This document shows, piece after piece, positions 42,058-51,163 of a DNA stretch of 64,000 bases. Source of the stretch: Gammaproteobacteria bacterium (GTDB taxonomy: Bacteria; Pseudomonadota; Gammaproteobacteria; Pseudomonadales; Azotimanducaceae). How positions within the stretch are numbered: position 1 is the first letter of the stretch; each line of letters opens with the position of its first letter. The translations under genes and the position numbers were made by a program. Below the pieces are notes generated by a model that had not been told where the DNA came from, searched no databases, and was given only the letters and a program-made list of their open reading frames with translations. The stretch is taken from positions 62,001-126,000 of the forward strand of contig JAPPGA010000035.1 in assembly GCA_028821515.1 (NCBI GenBank). The letters are read 5' to 3'.

Positions 42058-42174
42058 CCGCGCCGCGCATGGCGCCAGACCTTCCACACCGCGCCCAACG
42101 GTTTCTTCGGCGGGGGCGCGATGGTATAACGCATCGATTCATCTGCACGCCGTCGAAAGGAGCGAGGATCTCGG

Positions 42175-43386
42175 GTGCCACGACCCCGCGGTGGGGTGAG
42201 GAGCACGGCGCCCGGCATGATGCAAATACCAGGCGCATATACCGAAGGCTACGCCAAGGCGCGTGTTCACGACCCCGCACTGGCGGACCTCTACATCGAA
42301 CACACCTGCATAGGCGACCCGGAGTTGGATCCGGTGATGGAGGAAATCGCCTCTCTCCCCAACGACAGGCTCACGCGGTTCATCCGGGCCGGCATCATCC
42401 AGGAGGAAGGCGGCCTGAAAGATGCGCCGCAGGCGCTCAGGGATTTCTTCCAGCGGGTCGACACCGAAACGCCGCCCTGGCTCGACCATCAGGCCTTTCG
42501 CCCGGCCATCCGCGTCTTCAACCTCAACGTCACGAACATGCTCATCGCGTTCGTTTGCGGGGTTCTGATAGAGGGTTTCGCTACGCTCATCGCCAAGTCC
42601 TTCTTTGCGACGGGACGCGTCCTGGACCCGAACACCGGGAAGCGGCGCCTCATGCAGAACAACCGCCAGTTGTTGGAGGTTTTCTATCCGGGGGGACTCG
42701 AGAGGGAGGGCGATGGATTCAGGCTCTCCCTGCGCGTCCGCTTCGTTCACGCCCGTATCAGACAGTTGCTGGCGCACTCCGACACCTGGGACTACGCACG
42801 CTACGGCACGCCGATAAGCGCGGCGCACCTCGGCTTTGCGCTGACCGTCTTTTCCATGCGCCTGTTGCAGTACTCGGCACTGGTCGGGACCAATTTCAAC
42901 AAGGAAGAGCACGCCAGCGTCATGGACGTCTGGCGCTATACCGGATACGTCATGGGGCTTCCCGAAGCCGTGATCTACAAGACCGAAGAAGAGGCACGGA
43001 AGATCTTCGACATCGCCTACATGTGCGAGCCGCCCCCGGACGAGGATTGCGCCGCCACGGCGAATGGGCTCATCTCGGCGATCCCGGTGACAGCGAGCAT
43101 AGAAAATCCGCAGGAGGCGGAATCCGTCAAGGCGCTGGCCTATCGGATTTCCCGGGCCCTCATCGGCAACGATCTCGCCGACGCGTTGCATTTTCCGAGA
43201 ATGAACACGACGGGAACGCTGTTCGCCTGGCGGACGAAACAGCGCTTTCAGCGGCTCGTCCGGAGCAAGCAACTGCTCCGGTCCCAGAACTTCACCCAGC
43301 TTCTCGAAATCTCCGAGTACGAGGAAGGCGGATCGAGCTACCGCCTGCCGGACCACGCGGAGTCGTCGAAGTCCAACCCGTGGTAG
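42175..43386 (+). CDS. MpaB/rubber-oxygenase-like protein (DUF2236)
   Basis: GTG 42175 has GAGG 7 bases upstream; an internal ATG at 42217 is possible. The ~403-residue product has the features of the ER-bound oxygenase mpaB/latex-clearing protein-like DUF2236 family: the segments NVTNMLIAFVCGVLIEGFATL, TGRVLDPNTGKRRLMQNN, VRFVHARIRQLL (heme-ligand His region) and WDYARYGTPISAAHLGFAL. Family members are heme-dependent oxygenases that cleave isoprenoid chains. An isoprenoid or lipid substrate is inferred here, which fits nearby hpnD. The next gene starts 8 bases downstream. Confidence 0.82.
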   Translation: MPRPRGGVRSTAPGMMQIPGAYTEGYAKARVHDPALADLYIEHTCIGDPELDPVMEEIASLPNDRLTRFIRAGIIQEEGGLKDAPQALRDFFQRVDTETPPWLDHQAFRPAIRVFNLNVTNMLIAFVCGVLIEGFATLIAKSFFATGRVLDPNTGKRRLMQNNRQLLEVFYPGGLEREGDGFRLSLRVRFVHARIRQLLAHSDTWDYARYGTPISAAHLGFALTVFSMRLLQYSALVGTNFNKEEHASVMDVWRYTGYVMGLPEAVIYKTEEEARKIFDIAYMCEPPPDEDCAATANGLISAIPVTASIENPQEAESVKALAYRISRALIGNDLADALHFPRMNTTGTLFAWRTKQRFQRLVRSKQLLRSQNFTQLLEISEYEEGGSSYRLPDHAESSKSNPW

Positions 43387-43393
43387 CCGAGTA

Positions 43394-45694
43394 GTGGCCG
43401 AAACGCAGACCGCGATGGACCGCTACGGCGACTTCGTCCTTCGCCGGCGTTGGCCGGTCGTCGGCCTCGCTGCCCTTGTCATGCTGGCGCTGACCGCGGG
43501 CGTTCCCCGCATCGGCGTCACCAACGACCACCGTATCCTGTTCGACGAAGGCAATCCGCAACTCGCCGCACTCGAAGCCCTCGAGGCGACCTTCTCCGAA
43601 TCGAAGACGGCGCTCATCGCCATCGCGCCCAGGGACGGCTCCGTATTCACGCGCGAGGCGCTCGGCGCCATTGAGGACCTGACCGAAGCCGCGTGGCAGG
43701 TACCGTATTCCACGCGGGTCGACTCCCTCACCAACTACGACCACAGCGAAGCGTTCGAAGACGACCTCGCCGTCGAGCCGCTGGTCTACGGCGCCCCGGG
43801 CTTGAGCGATGCCGACCTCGGCCGAATCGAGGAGATCGCCCTGAACGCGGTCGAGATCGCCGGTCGACTGGTTTCCCGCGACGGGCGGGTAGGGGGATTG
43901 GCGATCTATTTCGCGCTGCCGGAGGACGCGGACGCGGCAGTGGTCGAGATCACCGACCATCTCGACGCGCTTCTGGACGAGGCCCGGGAAAGCCATCCGG
44001 AAATCGCCTATTACGCGACTGGCGATATCGTGATGAATCGGGCCTTCGCCGATGCCACGAAGAGCGACATGGAGACTCTCACGCCGATCGTGTTCCTCGT
44101 CATCCTCGTCGCCACCATCGCGCTGCTGCGCTCGGTACTCGCGACCATCGCCGTGATGCTGACGCTCATTTTCACCATAAACACGACGATGGGCGTTGCC
44201 GGGTGGATCGGAACGGTGTTCAGCCCGATCAACGCGGGCGTCCCCATCATCGTCATGACCATCGCGGTCGCGGACTCGATTCACATCGTGACCTCCGTCC
44301 TGGCGGGGCTGCGCCGGGGGCTCGAAAAGAGCGCGGCGATCGCGGAGTCGCTACGCAGCAACATGAACCCCGTATGCCTCACGTCCGTGACGACAGCCAT
44401 CGCCTTCCTGAGCCTGAACGCCTCGGATTCGCCTCCCTTTCACATCCTCGGCAACCTCGTGGCATTCGGCGTGATGTGCGCCTTGCTCTTCTCGGTAACA
44501 TTACTCCCCGCCCTGCTCTCGATCCTGCCCCTGCGCGCACGCGCGGCGCGAGAGGAAAAGCCGGACTATTTCGACCGATTCGCCGACTTCGTCATCGGCC
44601 GCCGCAAGGTCCTGCTCGTCTCTGTTTCCCTCGCCACCGTCGTCCTGGTATCCGGCATCTGGCGTATCGAACTGACCGACAACTGGACGAAGTACTTCGA
44701 CGAGCGGTACGAATTCAGGCGCGATACGGACTTCATCATCGCGAACCTGACCGGGCTCGAATCTCTCGAGTACCCGCTCGATGCGGGGAGCGAAGGGGGT
44801 ATTACCGATCCGGACTATCTCCGTACGGTCGACGCGTTTGCCCGGTGGTTCCGGGAGCAGCCGGAAGTCAGCTACGTGCAGGCGTTTCCGGACATCATGA
44901 AACGTCTGAACAGGAACATGCACGGTGATGATCCGGCCTACTACCGCCTGCCCGAAGACGCGTCGATGGCGGCGCAATACCTGCTGCTCTACGAGCTTTC
45001 GCTGCCATTCGGCCGGGACCTCAACGACCGCATCGACATTGCCAAGTCGGCGACCCGCATGACCGTTGCGACCCGCGGCAACCTGACGGCGGAGGACCAG
45101 CGCCAGCTCGATGCGAGGGCGCAACAGTGGCTGAACGACAACGCGCCCGGGCTTGCGACGGAGGCAACGGGTTTCAGCATGACTTTCGCGCACCTGTCGC
45201 AGCGGAACATCGAAAGCATGCTCCGCGCCACCATTATCGCCATGGGACTGATTTCGCTCATCCTGGTATGGGTTTTGAAAAGCCCGCGTCTGGGTGTCGT
45301 CAGTCTCGTGCCCAATTTCATCCCCGCGGCCATGGCCTTCGGGCTCTGGGGGTACCTCGTCGGCCAGGTGGGGCTTGCGGGCTCCGTGATGACCGCGATC
45401 GCCTTCGGCATCGTCGTCGATGACACGACGCATTTCCTGACCAGGTACCAGAGGGCCCGCCGAGAAGGACTCGACGCAGCCGACGCCGTGCGCACGACCT
45501 TCCGAGCGGTTGGCAAGGCGCTGTGGACGACGACCGCGGTGTTGGCGGCGGGATTCCTTGTGTTTGCTTCCTCCGGCTTCGAAGTCAGTTGGGCGCTCGG
45601 CCTCCTGGTCACCATCACGATCGTGTTCGCGCTTCTCGCCGATTTCCTGCTGCTCCCGCCACTGTTGATGGCCATCGATAGGAGAAAACAATGA
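43394..45694 (+). CDS. MMPL/RND-superfamily hydrophobe exporter
   Basis: A 766-residue protein starting at GTG 43394 (ATG 43415 also possible). It has two SSD-like halves, each with one helix, a periplasmic domain and five helices. Motifs are VPIIVMTIAVADSIHIVTSVL in the first half and TAIAFGIVVDDTTHFLTRYQ in the second, the proton-relay Asp pair of the MMPL/HpnN-type group. Such proteins move lipids, hopanoids or polyketides. It overlaps the following LolA-like gene (ATGA), a standard pairing, and follows the MpaB-like gene by 8 bases. Confidence 0.9.
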   Translation: MAETQTAMDRYGDFVLRRRWPVVGLAALVMLALTAGVPRIGVTNDHRILFDEGNPQLAALEALEATFSESKTALIAIAPRDGSVFTREALGAIEDLTEAAWQVPYSTRVDSLTNYDHSEAFEDDLAVEPLVYGAPGLSDADLGRIEEIALNAVEIAGRLVSRDGRVGGLAIYFALPEDADAAVVEITDHLDALLDEARESHPEIAYYATGDIVMNRAFADATKSDMETLTPIVFLVILVATIALLRSVLATIAVMLTLIFTINTTMGVAGWIGTVFSPINAGVPIIVMTIAVADSIHIVTSVLAGLRRGLEKSAAIAESLRSNMNPVCLTSVTTAIAFLSLNASDSPPFHILGNLVAFGVMCALLFSVTLLPALLSILPLRARAAREEKPDYFDRFADFVIGRRKVLLVSVSLATVVLVSGIWRIELTDNWTKYFDERYEFRRDTDFIIANLTGLESLEYPLDAGSEGGITDPDYLRTVDAFARWFREQPEVSYVQAFPDIMKRLNRNMHGDDPAYYRLPEDASMAAQYLLLYELSLPFGRDLNDRIDIAKSATRMTVATRGNLTAEDQRQLDARAQQWLNDNAPGLATEATGFSMTFAHLSQRNIESMLRATIIAMGLISLILVWVLKSPRLGVVSLVPNFIPAAMAFGLWGYLVGQVGLAGSVMTAIAFGIVVDDTTHFLTRYQRARREGLDAADAVRTTFRAVGKALWTTTAVLAAGFLVFASSGFEVSWALGLLVTITIVFALLADFLLLPPLLMAIDRRKQ

Positions 45695-46536
45695 GCCGCG
45701 TCCGCGCTTCGTTTCGGTCGGCGCAATTCCTGACCCCGATCCTGTTCCTTGGCCTGGGTGGCCTGCCCGCCTCGGCGTCGGAAGGCGCGAGCCCCGAGGA
45801 GGTCGGCCTGGCGCTCGCGCGCGAAGCCCGCGAAGCCAAGCTGGGGTTCGGCAATTTCACCGCGGCCCAGACGATGGTCCTGCGCAACAAGCAGGGGCGG
45901 GAAAGCCGGCGCGAACTCCGCGTGAAGGTGCTGGAAGTCGAAGGCGACGGGGACAAGAGCATGTTCGTCTTCGATCAGCCGCGCGATGTCGAGGGAACCG
46001 CCTTGCTCATCTATTCGCACAAGGAAGCGGCGGACGAACAATGGCTCTATCTGCCCGCGCTCAAGCGTGTCAAGCGCATCAGTTCAGCCAGCCGTTCCGG
46101 TTCCTTCATGGGCAGCGAATTCGCCTATGAGGACATGAGCGCGCAGGAGGTGGAGAAGTTCACCTACCGGTATCTGCGCGACGAGCAATGTGGTGATGGT
46201 GGTGATGGTGGCGATGGCGAAGCACTGACGTGCGCGGTGATGGAGCGCTTTCCCGTCGACAAGCGGTCGGGATATCTCCGGCAAGTGGTCTGGCAGGACC
46301 GGGATGGGCAACGCCTGTGGAAGGTCGAGTATTACGACCGCAAGAACGCTCACCTGAAAACGCTCACCGTGCGGGACTACCAGATCTACCTGGACAAGTA
46401 CTGGCACGCGGGCGAGATGGCCATGGTCAACCATCTCACGGGCAAGAGCACCGTATTGACCTGGTCGGACTACCAGTTCGGAAACGACCTCGATGCCGGC
46501 GACTTCAGCCAGACGGGGCTCAGGCGGGTTCGCTGA
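45691..46536 (+). CDS. Outer-membrane lipoprotein-sorting (LolA-like) protein, MMPL partner
   Basis: A 281-residue exported protein (leader ending LPASAS) with the fold features of the LolA/VioE-like outer-membrane lipoprotein-sorting family: AREAREAKLGFGNFTAAQTM, FVFDQPRDVEGTALLIYSHK and QWLYLPALKRVKRIS. In many genomes it follows an MMPL pump and probably accepts hydrophobic cargo in the periplasm. A GGTGAT-rich microrepeat at about 46193-46216 adds a Gly/Asp run. It is translationally coupled to the pump gene. Confidence 0.88.
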   Translation: MSRVRASFRSAQFLTPILFLGLGGLPASASEGASPEEVGLALAREAREAKLGFGNFTAAQTMVLRNKQGRESRRELRVKVLEVEGDGDKSMFVFDQPRDVEGTALLIYSHKEAADEQWLYLPALKRVKRISSASRSGSFMGSEFAYEDMSAQEVEKFTYRYLRDEQCGDGGDGGDGEALTCAVMERFPVDKRSGYLRQVVWQDRDGQRLWKVEYYDRKNAHLKTLTVRDYQIYLDKYWHAGEMAMVNHLTGKSTVLTWSDYQFGNDLDAGDFSQTGLRRVR

Positions 46537-46548
46537 TCTGGTTTGAAG

Positions 46549-46570
46549 TGCTCCGGAACGTTCCGGAGCA
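46549..46570. terminator. Perfect 22-bp palindrome between convergent genes
   Basis: TGCTCCGGAAC (46549-46559) is followed by its exact reverse complement with no loop bases between. It lies 13 bases after the LolA-like stop and 47 bases from the hpnD stop on the other strand. As RNA it would fold into a hairpin in either direction; there is no T-run, so a terminator or an operator are both possible. Confidence 0.45.
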
Positions 46571-46617
46571 GGGCATTGGCAGGGCTGGCCAGGTGGTCTC
46601 CGGCCCGGCTGGTGCGG

Positions 46618-47484
46618 TCAGAGCAGGCCGTGGCGCACGGCAAGCCAGATTTTTCGCGTTTGCTTCAGACGAACCGGTTCGTCGATTCTCTTCCACCCGC
46701 GAGCCCGCAGTTTCTCAAGCGTCTCTCGATACCCCGCCATCATGACGGCAGCGGGCCGCATGCGCCGGGACTGGAGTTCCTTCATGAGTTTGTCGGCCTC
46801 GTCGTAGTGGGAGCGGGCAAGTTCCGCCAGTTCGGCGCAGACATCCGCAAATCGGGGATGCACGAATACCTCTTCGAGCGACCTGGTCGCAATACCGTGT
46901 TTGGCTAGCAGGTCGAGCGGCACGTAGAGTCGCCGCAGACCCGCATCTTCCTTCAGGTCGCGCAGGATGTTCGTCAACTGGAACGCATTTCCGAGCGCAC
47001 GGGCGATGCGCGGCCCCGGCTCGCGGGGCACGCCGAAGGCATGGATGGACAATAAGCCGACCGCGCCCGCGACATTGCGGCAGTAACGCAGCAGGTCCTC
47101 CAGTGTGGTCATCCGCACGGTGGGCGACGCATCTGTCTCCATGCCGTCGATGACCGCGAAGAATTCGTCCTGCGGCAGGTTGAAGCGCCGAACCGGGTCC
47201 AGCAGCGCCCGGGTTGTCGGGCGCGTGGGTTCGCCGGCATAGAGTCGACGGATTTCCTCCCGCCAACCGGTAAGCGCCCGTCTCTTCTCGGCGACCTCTC
47301 CGGGTTCGTCCGCGATGTCGTCCACCTCCCGGCAGAACGCGTATATGGCAAACATCGCGCGCCTGCGTTCCCTTGGCAGGATACGCATGCCCCAAAGGAA
47401 CGACGAACTGGACTGCGCGACAATCCGGTTGACGTGAAGCAGTGGATCCGGTCCGTTCCCGGACGGATCGAGGGCGGCTTTCAC
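46618..47484 (-). CDS. hpnD: Presqualene diphosphate synthase (HpnD-type)
   Basis: A 288-residue trans-isoprenyl diphosphate synthase (squalene/phytoene synthase family). The block SSFLWGMRILPRERRRAMF followed by FCREVDDIADEPG (first Asp-rich motif) is characteristic of HpnD, and LTNILRDLKEDAGLRRLYVP contains the second Asp-rich motif. It condenses two farnesyl diphosphates to presqualene diphosphate on the way to squalene and hopanoids; hpnC and hpnE are not in the window. The first base of its ATG overlaps the end of the outer-membrane channel gene upstream on the same strand, so they are probably co-transcribed. Confidence 0.88.
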   Translation of the reverse strand: MKAALDPSGNGPDPLLHVNRIVAQSSSSFLWGMRILPRERRRAMFAIYAFCREVDDIADEPGEVAEKRRALTGWREEIRRLYAGEPTRPTTRALLDPVRRFNLPQDEFFAVIDGMETDASPTVRMTTLEDLLRYCRNVAGAVGLLSIHAFGVPREPGPRIARALGNAFQLTNILRDLKEDAGLRRLYVPLDLLAKHGIATRSLEEVFVHPRFADVCAELAELARSHYDEADKLMKELQSRRMRPAAVMMAGYRETLEKLRARGWKRIDEPVRLKQTRKIWLAVRHGLL

Positions 47485-48971
47485 GGCGCTACGCGCACGG
47501 GCGAGGGGGGGACCGGAGCGGATGTCCAGTCACCACCCACGGCACGGTGCAGGGCGAGTCGCGCGTATCCGAGTTCACGTTCCCCAGCGGCCCTGGCGGA
47601 TTTTGCGCCGAGCGACATCTGCGATGCGGCCAGGAAGATTCCATAGTCATCCAGCCCGGATGCGTACCTGTCGTGCCGCAGGTCGGCCTCGGCCTGGGCC
47701 GCTTCCTCCAGCGCGGTCAGGATTTCAACGCGGCGGCGGCTGGCCGAGAGGCCGGCAATCGCGCTCTCCACTTCGTGGACTGCGGTCAGGACAGACCGTC
47801 CGAACCTGGCGACCGCCTCGTCGAGCGTGGCTTCAGCAACCTCGACATTGCCTCGCAGCCGTCCTCGTTGCAGCACCGGCGCGAGCAGGTTCGCACTCAG
47901 ATTGCGGAACCACTGGTCTGGATCAAACCAATCGGCGGACTCCGAGCTTTGCAGGCCGATCGAACCGGACAGTGACAGTGAAGGCAATAGTTCAGCCCGG
48001 CGGGCCCCCAGTGAGTATCGGGCTGCCTCGACCCTTTGCCGCGCAGCCCTGACATCAGGTCTCTGGTTCAGGAGATCAGCCGGAACTTGCGCGGAACCGG
48101 ACCCAAGTGACGCCGCAGTCGCGAGTACATCCGGGAGCACTTCTTCGAGTTCCTCCCGGTAACCCCCGACCAGCACCCAGAGTCGTGACTCGGCGTTGGC
48201 CAGCAGGGCGTCGAGTTGGGGCAACTCCGCCTCGGCGTCGCCGAGTTGCCGTCGCGCGGCGTAGACGTCCTGTGCTTCCACCAGCCCGCCGTCATAGCGC
48301 GTCTCCATCAGCCACTTCCACTCCTTCAGGAGTTGGACGATCTGTCCTGCCAGCCTTCGCTGATGCCTGAGATCCACAACCTCGAAATACGTGCCGACCG
48401 TGCCTGCTACCGCGCCGATGCGAGCGGCATGCAAGTCCGATTCCGCGGCCAGGCTCTCTGCCCTGGCTGACCGGGCCACGTTGCGGTCCCGAAGCCAGAA
48501 GTCGGCCTCGTAGGCGAATTCCGCCCCCACGGTGTAGGTGGTCAGATCGAGTCGGTCCGGTAATGCGAAACCGAATGCCTCAAAGACATCGGAACCGAGG
48601 CCGAGCTGGTCCAGTTGCGCACCAAGGCCGGCGCTGGTGGGCATGCGGACCTCACTCGGGCCAACCGCCGCCTGCATCGCGGGCAATCGGACGGCCCTCG
48701 CGATGCGGGCTCTGGCCCTCGCCTGATCGACCCGGGCGACCGCTTGCTCAAGGTCGAAATTGGAACCCAGCGCGGTTTCCACCAGCCTGTTGAGCACAGG
48801 GTCGTCGAAGGCCTGCCACCATTCGACCTGTTCGCGCATGGTGGGTGGATCGTGTTCGGTCAACGCGTCTTCAATTTCGGCGATCTGTTCGGGAACCCGC
48901 GGACTCGGCGCCAGGGAACAGGATGCGAGCAGCATGGGCACCGCAAGCAAGATGATCAACAGATACGGCAA
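47481..48971 (-). CDS. Outer-membrane efflux lipoprotein (NodT/OprM family)
   Basis: A 496-residue RND outer-membrane factor. A lipoprotein leader (MPYLLIILLAVPMLLASC) gives Cys18 as the lipidation site. The two repeated OEP domains carry WWQAFDDPVLNRLVETAL, SNFDLEQAVARVDQARA and LLNQRPDVRAARQRVEAA. It makes the TolC-like trimeric duct. The only uncoupled RND pump in the window is at 16.7-19.9 kb with an adaptor at 14.3 kb. A relic of the same C-terminus is at 22.5 kb. Its stop overlaps hpnD. Confidence 0.92.
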   Translation of the reverse strand: MPYLLIILLAVPMLLASCSLAPSPRVPEQIAEIEDALTEHDPPTMREQVEWWQAFDDPVLNRLVETALGSNFDLEQAVARVDQARARARIARAVRLPAMQAAVGPSEVRMPTSAGLGAQLDQLGLGSDVFEAFGFALPDRLDLTTYTVGAEFAYEADFWLRDRNVARSARAESLAAESDLHAARIGAVAGTVGTYFEVVDLRHQRRLAGQIVQLLKEWKWLMETRYDGGLVEAQDVYAARRQLGDAEAELPQLDALLANAESRLWVLVGGYREELEEVLPDVLATAASLGSGSAQVPADLLNQRPDVRAARQRVEAARYSLGARRAELLPSLSLSGSIGLQSSESADWFDPDQWFRNLSANLLAPVLQRGRLRGNVEVAEATLDEAVARFGRSVLTAVHEVESAIAGLSASRRRVEILTALEEAAQAEADLRHDRYASGLDDYGIFLAASQMSLGAKSARAAGERELGYARLALHRAVGGDWTSAPVPPSPVRVAP

Positions 48972-48975
48972 GGCT

Positions 48976-50142
48976 TCAGTACGACCGGGGAAGCCCCAGC
49001 ACGTGCTCCGTCACGTAGTTCAGCACCATCTCCTGGGAAATCGGCGCGAGTCGCTGCAGGCGCGCCTCGCGCCAGTAACGTTCGACGTGGAACTCCTTGG
49101 CGTAGCCGAACCCGCCGTGGGTCTGCACGGCCTGGTCTGCGGCCTGGAAGCAGGCGTCGGCGGCGAGCCACTTGGCCATGTTGGCTTCCGCGCCGCAGGG
49201 CTCGCCCCGGTCCATGAGCCAGGACGCCTTGCGGATCATCAGCTCCGCGGCGTCGAGGCGCATCCTGGCTTCGCCGAGAGGGAACGACACACCCTGGTTC
49301 ATGCCGATGGGGCGATTGAAGACGACGCGGTCGTTGGCGTAATCCACGGCCCGGCGCAGGGCGGCACGGCCAATGCCCAATGACTCCGCAGCGACGAGGA
49401 TCCGCTCGGCATTCAGGCCGTCGAGCAGGTAACGGAAGCCCATGCCTTCCTCGCCGACGCGGTCGGTTACGGGCACGGGCAGGTCATCGTAAACGACCTC
49501 GCAGGTGGCGATGGCGTTGCGGCCGACCTTCTCGATCGCCGATATGCTGACTTCCGGGCGCTGCAGCTCCGCGAGCAGCAAGGTCATTCCCTCGGTTCGT
49601 TTCTCGACGGCGTCAAGCGGCTGCGTGCGCACAAGCAGCAGCACGCGCTCGGCATCGAGCGCTTTCGTGGTCCACACCTTGCGCCCGCGGACGATGTAGT
49701 GGTCGCCGTCGCGGCGCGCGGCCGTGGTAATGGACGTCGTGTCGGTGCCGGCGTCCGGTTCGGTCACGCCGAACGAGATGTGAAGGTCGCCTTTCGCGAC
49801 CCTTGGCAGGTATCGCTGCTTCATCTCCTCGGACCCGTGGCGGACCACCGGGTGCATGCCGAAGATCGAAAGATGAACGCTGCTCGCGCCGTTCATCGCG
49901 GCCCCGGAGGCGCACACTTCCTCGAGCACGATGGAGGCTTCGGTGATCCCCCGCCCGCTGCCGCCGTACTTCTCCGGAATGGCGATGCCGATCCACCCGT
50001 CCGCCGCCATCGCGTCGTAGAAGTCCCAGGGGAACCGGTGTTCGCGGTCGCATGCGGCCCAGTAATCGTCCGGGAAGTTGGCGCAAAGTTTGCCGATCGC
50101 ATCCCGGATAAGCTGGTGCTCGCCGTTCGTTTCAAAGTCCAT
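48976..50142 (-). CDS. Acyl-CoA dehydrogenase
   Basis: A 388-residue flavoenzyme with the full acyl-CoA dehydrogenase layout: N-terminal helical domain (IAIPEKYGGSGRGITEASIV), FAD-contacting SFGVTEPDAGTDTTSI, the beta domain with GRKVWTTKALDAERVLLLVR, and the C-terminal helices with RPIGMNQGVSFPLGEAR and THGGFGYAKEFHVERYWREAR. It oxidises acyl-CoA to enoyl-CoA, passing electrons to ETF. It is divergent from a MaoC hydratase gene, and a CoA lyase gene lies downstream of that; together they suggest an acyl-CoA catabolic set. Confidence 0.93.
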   Translation of the reverse strand: MDFETNGEHQLIRDAIGKLCANFPDDYWAACDREHRFPWDFYDAMAADGWIGIAIPEKYGGSGRGITEASIVLEEVCASGAAMNGASSVHLSIFGMHPVVRHGSEEMKQRYLPRVAKGDLHISFGVTEPDAGTDTTSITTAARRDGDHYIVRGRKVWTTKALDAERVLLLVRTQPLDAVEKRTEGMTLLLAELQRPEVSISAIEKVGRNAIATCEVVYDDLPVPVTDRVGEEGMGFRYLLDGLNAERILVAAESLGIGRAALRRAVDYANDRVVFNRPIGMNQGVSFPLGEARMRLDAAELMIRKASWLMDRGEPCGAEANMAKWLAADACFQAADQAVQTHGGFGYAKEFHVERYWREARLQRLAPISQEMVLNYVTEHVLGLPRSY

Positions 50143-50180
50143 CTGCCAGAGGTTAGCATGGCCTCGGGGAGGATCATTCG

Positions 50181-50630
50181 ATGGCGGGAAAGTATTTCGA
50201 AGAGCTTGAGATAGGGCGTACGTTCGCGCACGAACCCGGCCGCACGGTCACGGAAACCGACAACCTGCTCTTCACGGCGCTGACCCTCAACCCGCAGCCG
50301 CTGCACCTCGACGCCGAGTTCGCGAAGAACACCCAGCACGGCCAGATCCTCGTCAACAGCCTGTTCACCCTGGCGCTCGTGGTTGGGCTGTCCGTGGGCG
50401 ACACTACGTTGGGCACGACCATCGGCAACCTCGGGTTCGACAAGACGACATTCCCCAACCCGGTATTCCTTGGCGACACGATCCGGGTCACCACCACCGT
50501 CGTCGACCGGCGCGAAAGTCGCTCAAGGCCGGACCGTGGCATCGTCACCTTCGAACACGTCGGGACCAATCAGCGCGGCGAGGTCGTCTGCTCGTGCCTT
50601 CGCGGTGCCATGATGATGCGGCAACCGTAA
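50181..50630 (+). CDS. MaoC-like (R)-specific enoyl-CoA hydratase
   Basis: A 149-residue hot-dog-fold protein of the MaoC type: KYFEELEIGRTFAHEPGRTV, then ETDNLLFTALTLNPQPLHLD, where the Asn-Pro-His/Asp region forms the hydratase active site, and the Gly-rich helix HGQILVNSLFTLALVVGL. It probably hydrates an unsaturated acyl-CoA. It is transcribed divergently from the acyl-CoA dehydrogenase, 38 bases apart; mesaconyl- or crotonyl-type CoA substrates would fit the CitE-like lyase nearby. Confidence 0.88.
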   Translation: MAGKYFEELEIGRTFAHEPGRTVTETDNLLFTALTLNPQPLHLDAEFAKNTQHGQILVNSLFTLALVVGLSVGDTTLGTTIGNLGFDKTTFPNPVFLGDTIRVTTTVVDRRESRSRPDRGIVTFEHVGTNQRGEVVCSCLRGAMMMRQP

Positions 50631-50644
50631 CCGGTCCTGCGTCT

Positions 50645-51163
50645 CTAGTCGCCGAGAATTTCCTCCAGCGCGTAGAGCGTTTTCTGGGGTATGCGCTCAG
50701 TCGGGTAATAGCGCGTTACGATTTCCATCGCGGTCTCGTAGTCGGTGACATTCAGGTAGCGCAGCAGGTATCGAATGTCGGCCTCGTCGTGAAACTCAGG
50801 TCCCAGCCGCATACCCAGGCATTTCATGGCAAGCAGGTATTCAGGGCTGGCCGTCATCACCGAGAGATTTGATAGTTCAAGAAATGGCTGATAGTCGCCC
50901 CGCTGGCTCAGATAGCCCTTGACCGCGTCGTTTAGCCAGTCTGGAGGACATTGCTCCTCGTCGGCGATGCGTTCTGCCGCCTTGCGAATCACGTCGGCGG
51001 GACGAAAGAAGGCGTCCAGGTCCTGTGTGCTCTGACGCGCCTCGTGTAGGAGACACATGACGGCGCCACCCACAAGATAGATCTCCCCCCGGACATCGAC
51101 TTCCGCAAGTCTTTCGTTCAGAACCGCAAGCAGGCGGTGAATGTCGTCGCGATGGAGCATCAT
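50645..51163 (-). CDS. Nucleotidyltransferase (DUF6036-like), probable toxin of a TA pair
   Basis: A 172-residue protein with a minimal nucleotidyltransferase core: YLVGGAVMCLLHEARQSTQD, with Gly32-Gly33 and the acidic pair in DLDAFF (Asp48, Asp50), followed by helices and YLLAMKCLGMRL. This pattern is typical of DUF6036/AbiEii-related enzymes found in toxin-antitoxin pairs. Its ATG overlaps the stop of the upstream gene (TGATG), indicating translational coupling. Target of nucleotidyl transfer unknown (tRNA or antitoxin-like protein are the known options). Confidence 0.82.
   Translation of the reverse strand: MMLHRDDIHRLLAVLNERLAEVDVRGEIYLVGGAVMCLLHEARQSTQDLDAFFRPADVIRKAAERIADEEQCPPDWLNDAVKGYLSQRGDYQPFLELSNLSVMTASPEYLLAMKCLGMRLGPEFHDEADIRYLLRYLNVTDYETAMEIVTRYYPTERIPQKTLYALEEILGD

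Noticed and set aside
43394..45694. Naming the MMPL exporter hpnN because hpnD is nearby
   Set aside because: Its length and partner (LolA-like protein) fit the general MMPL/LolA-like pair; nothing seen is specific to HpnN.
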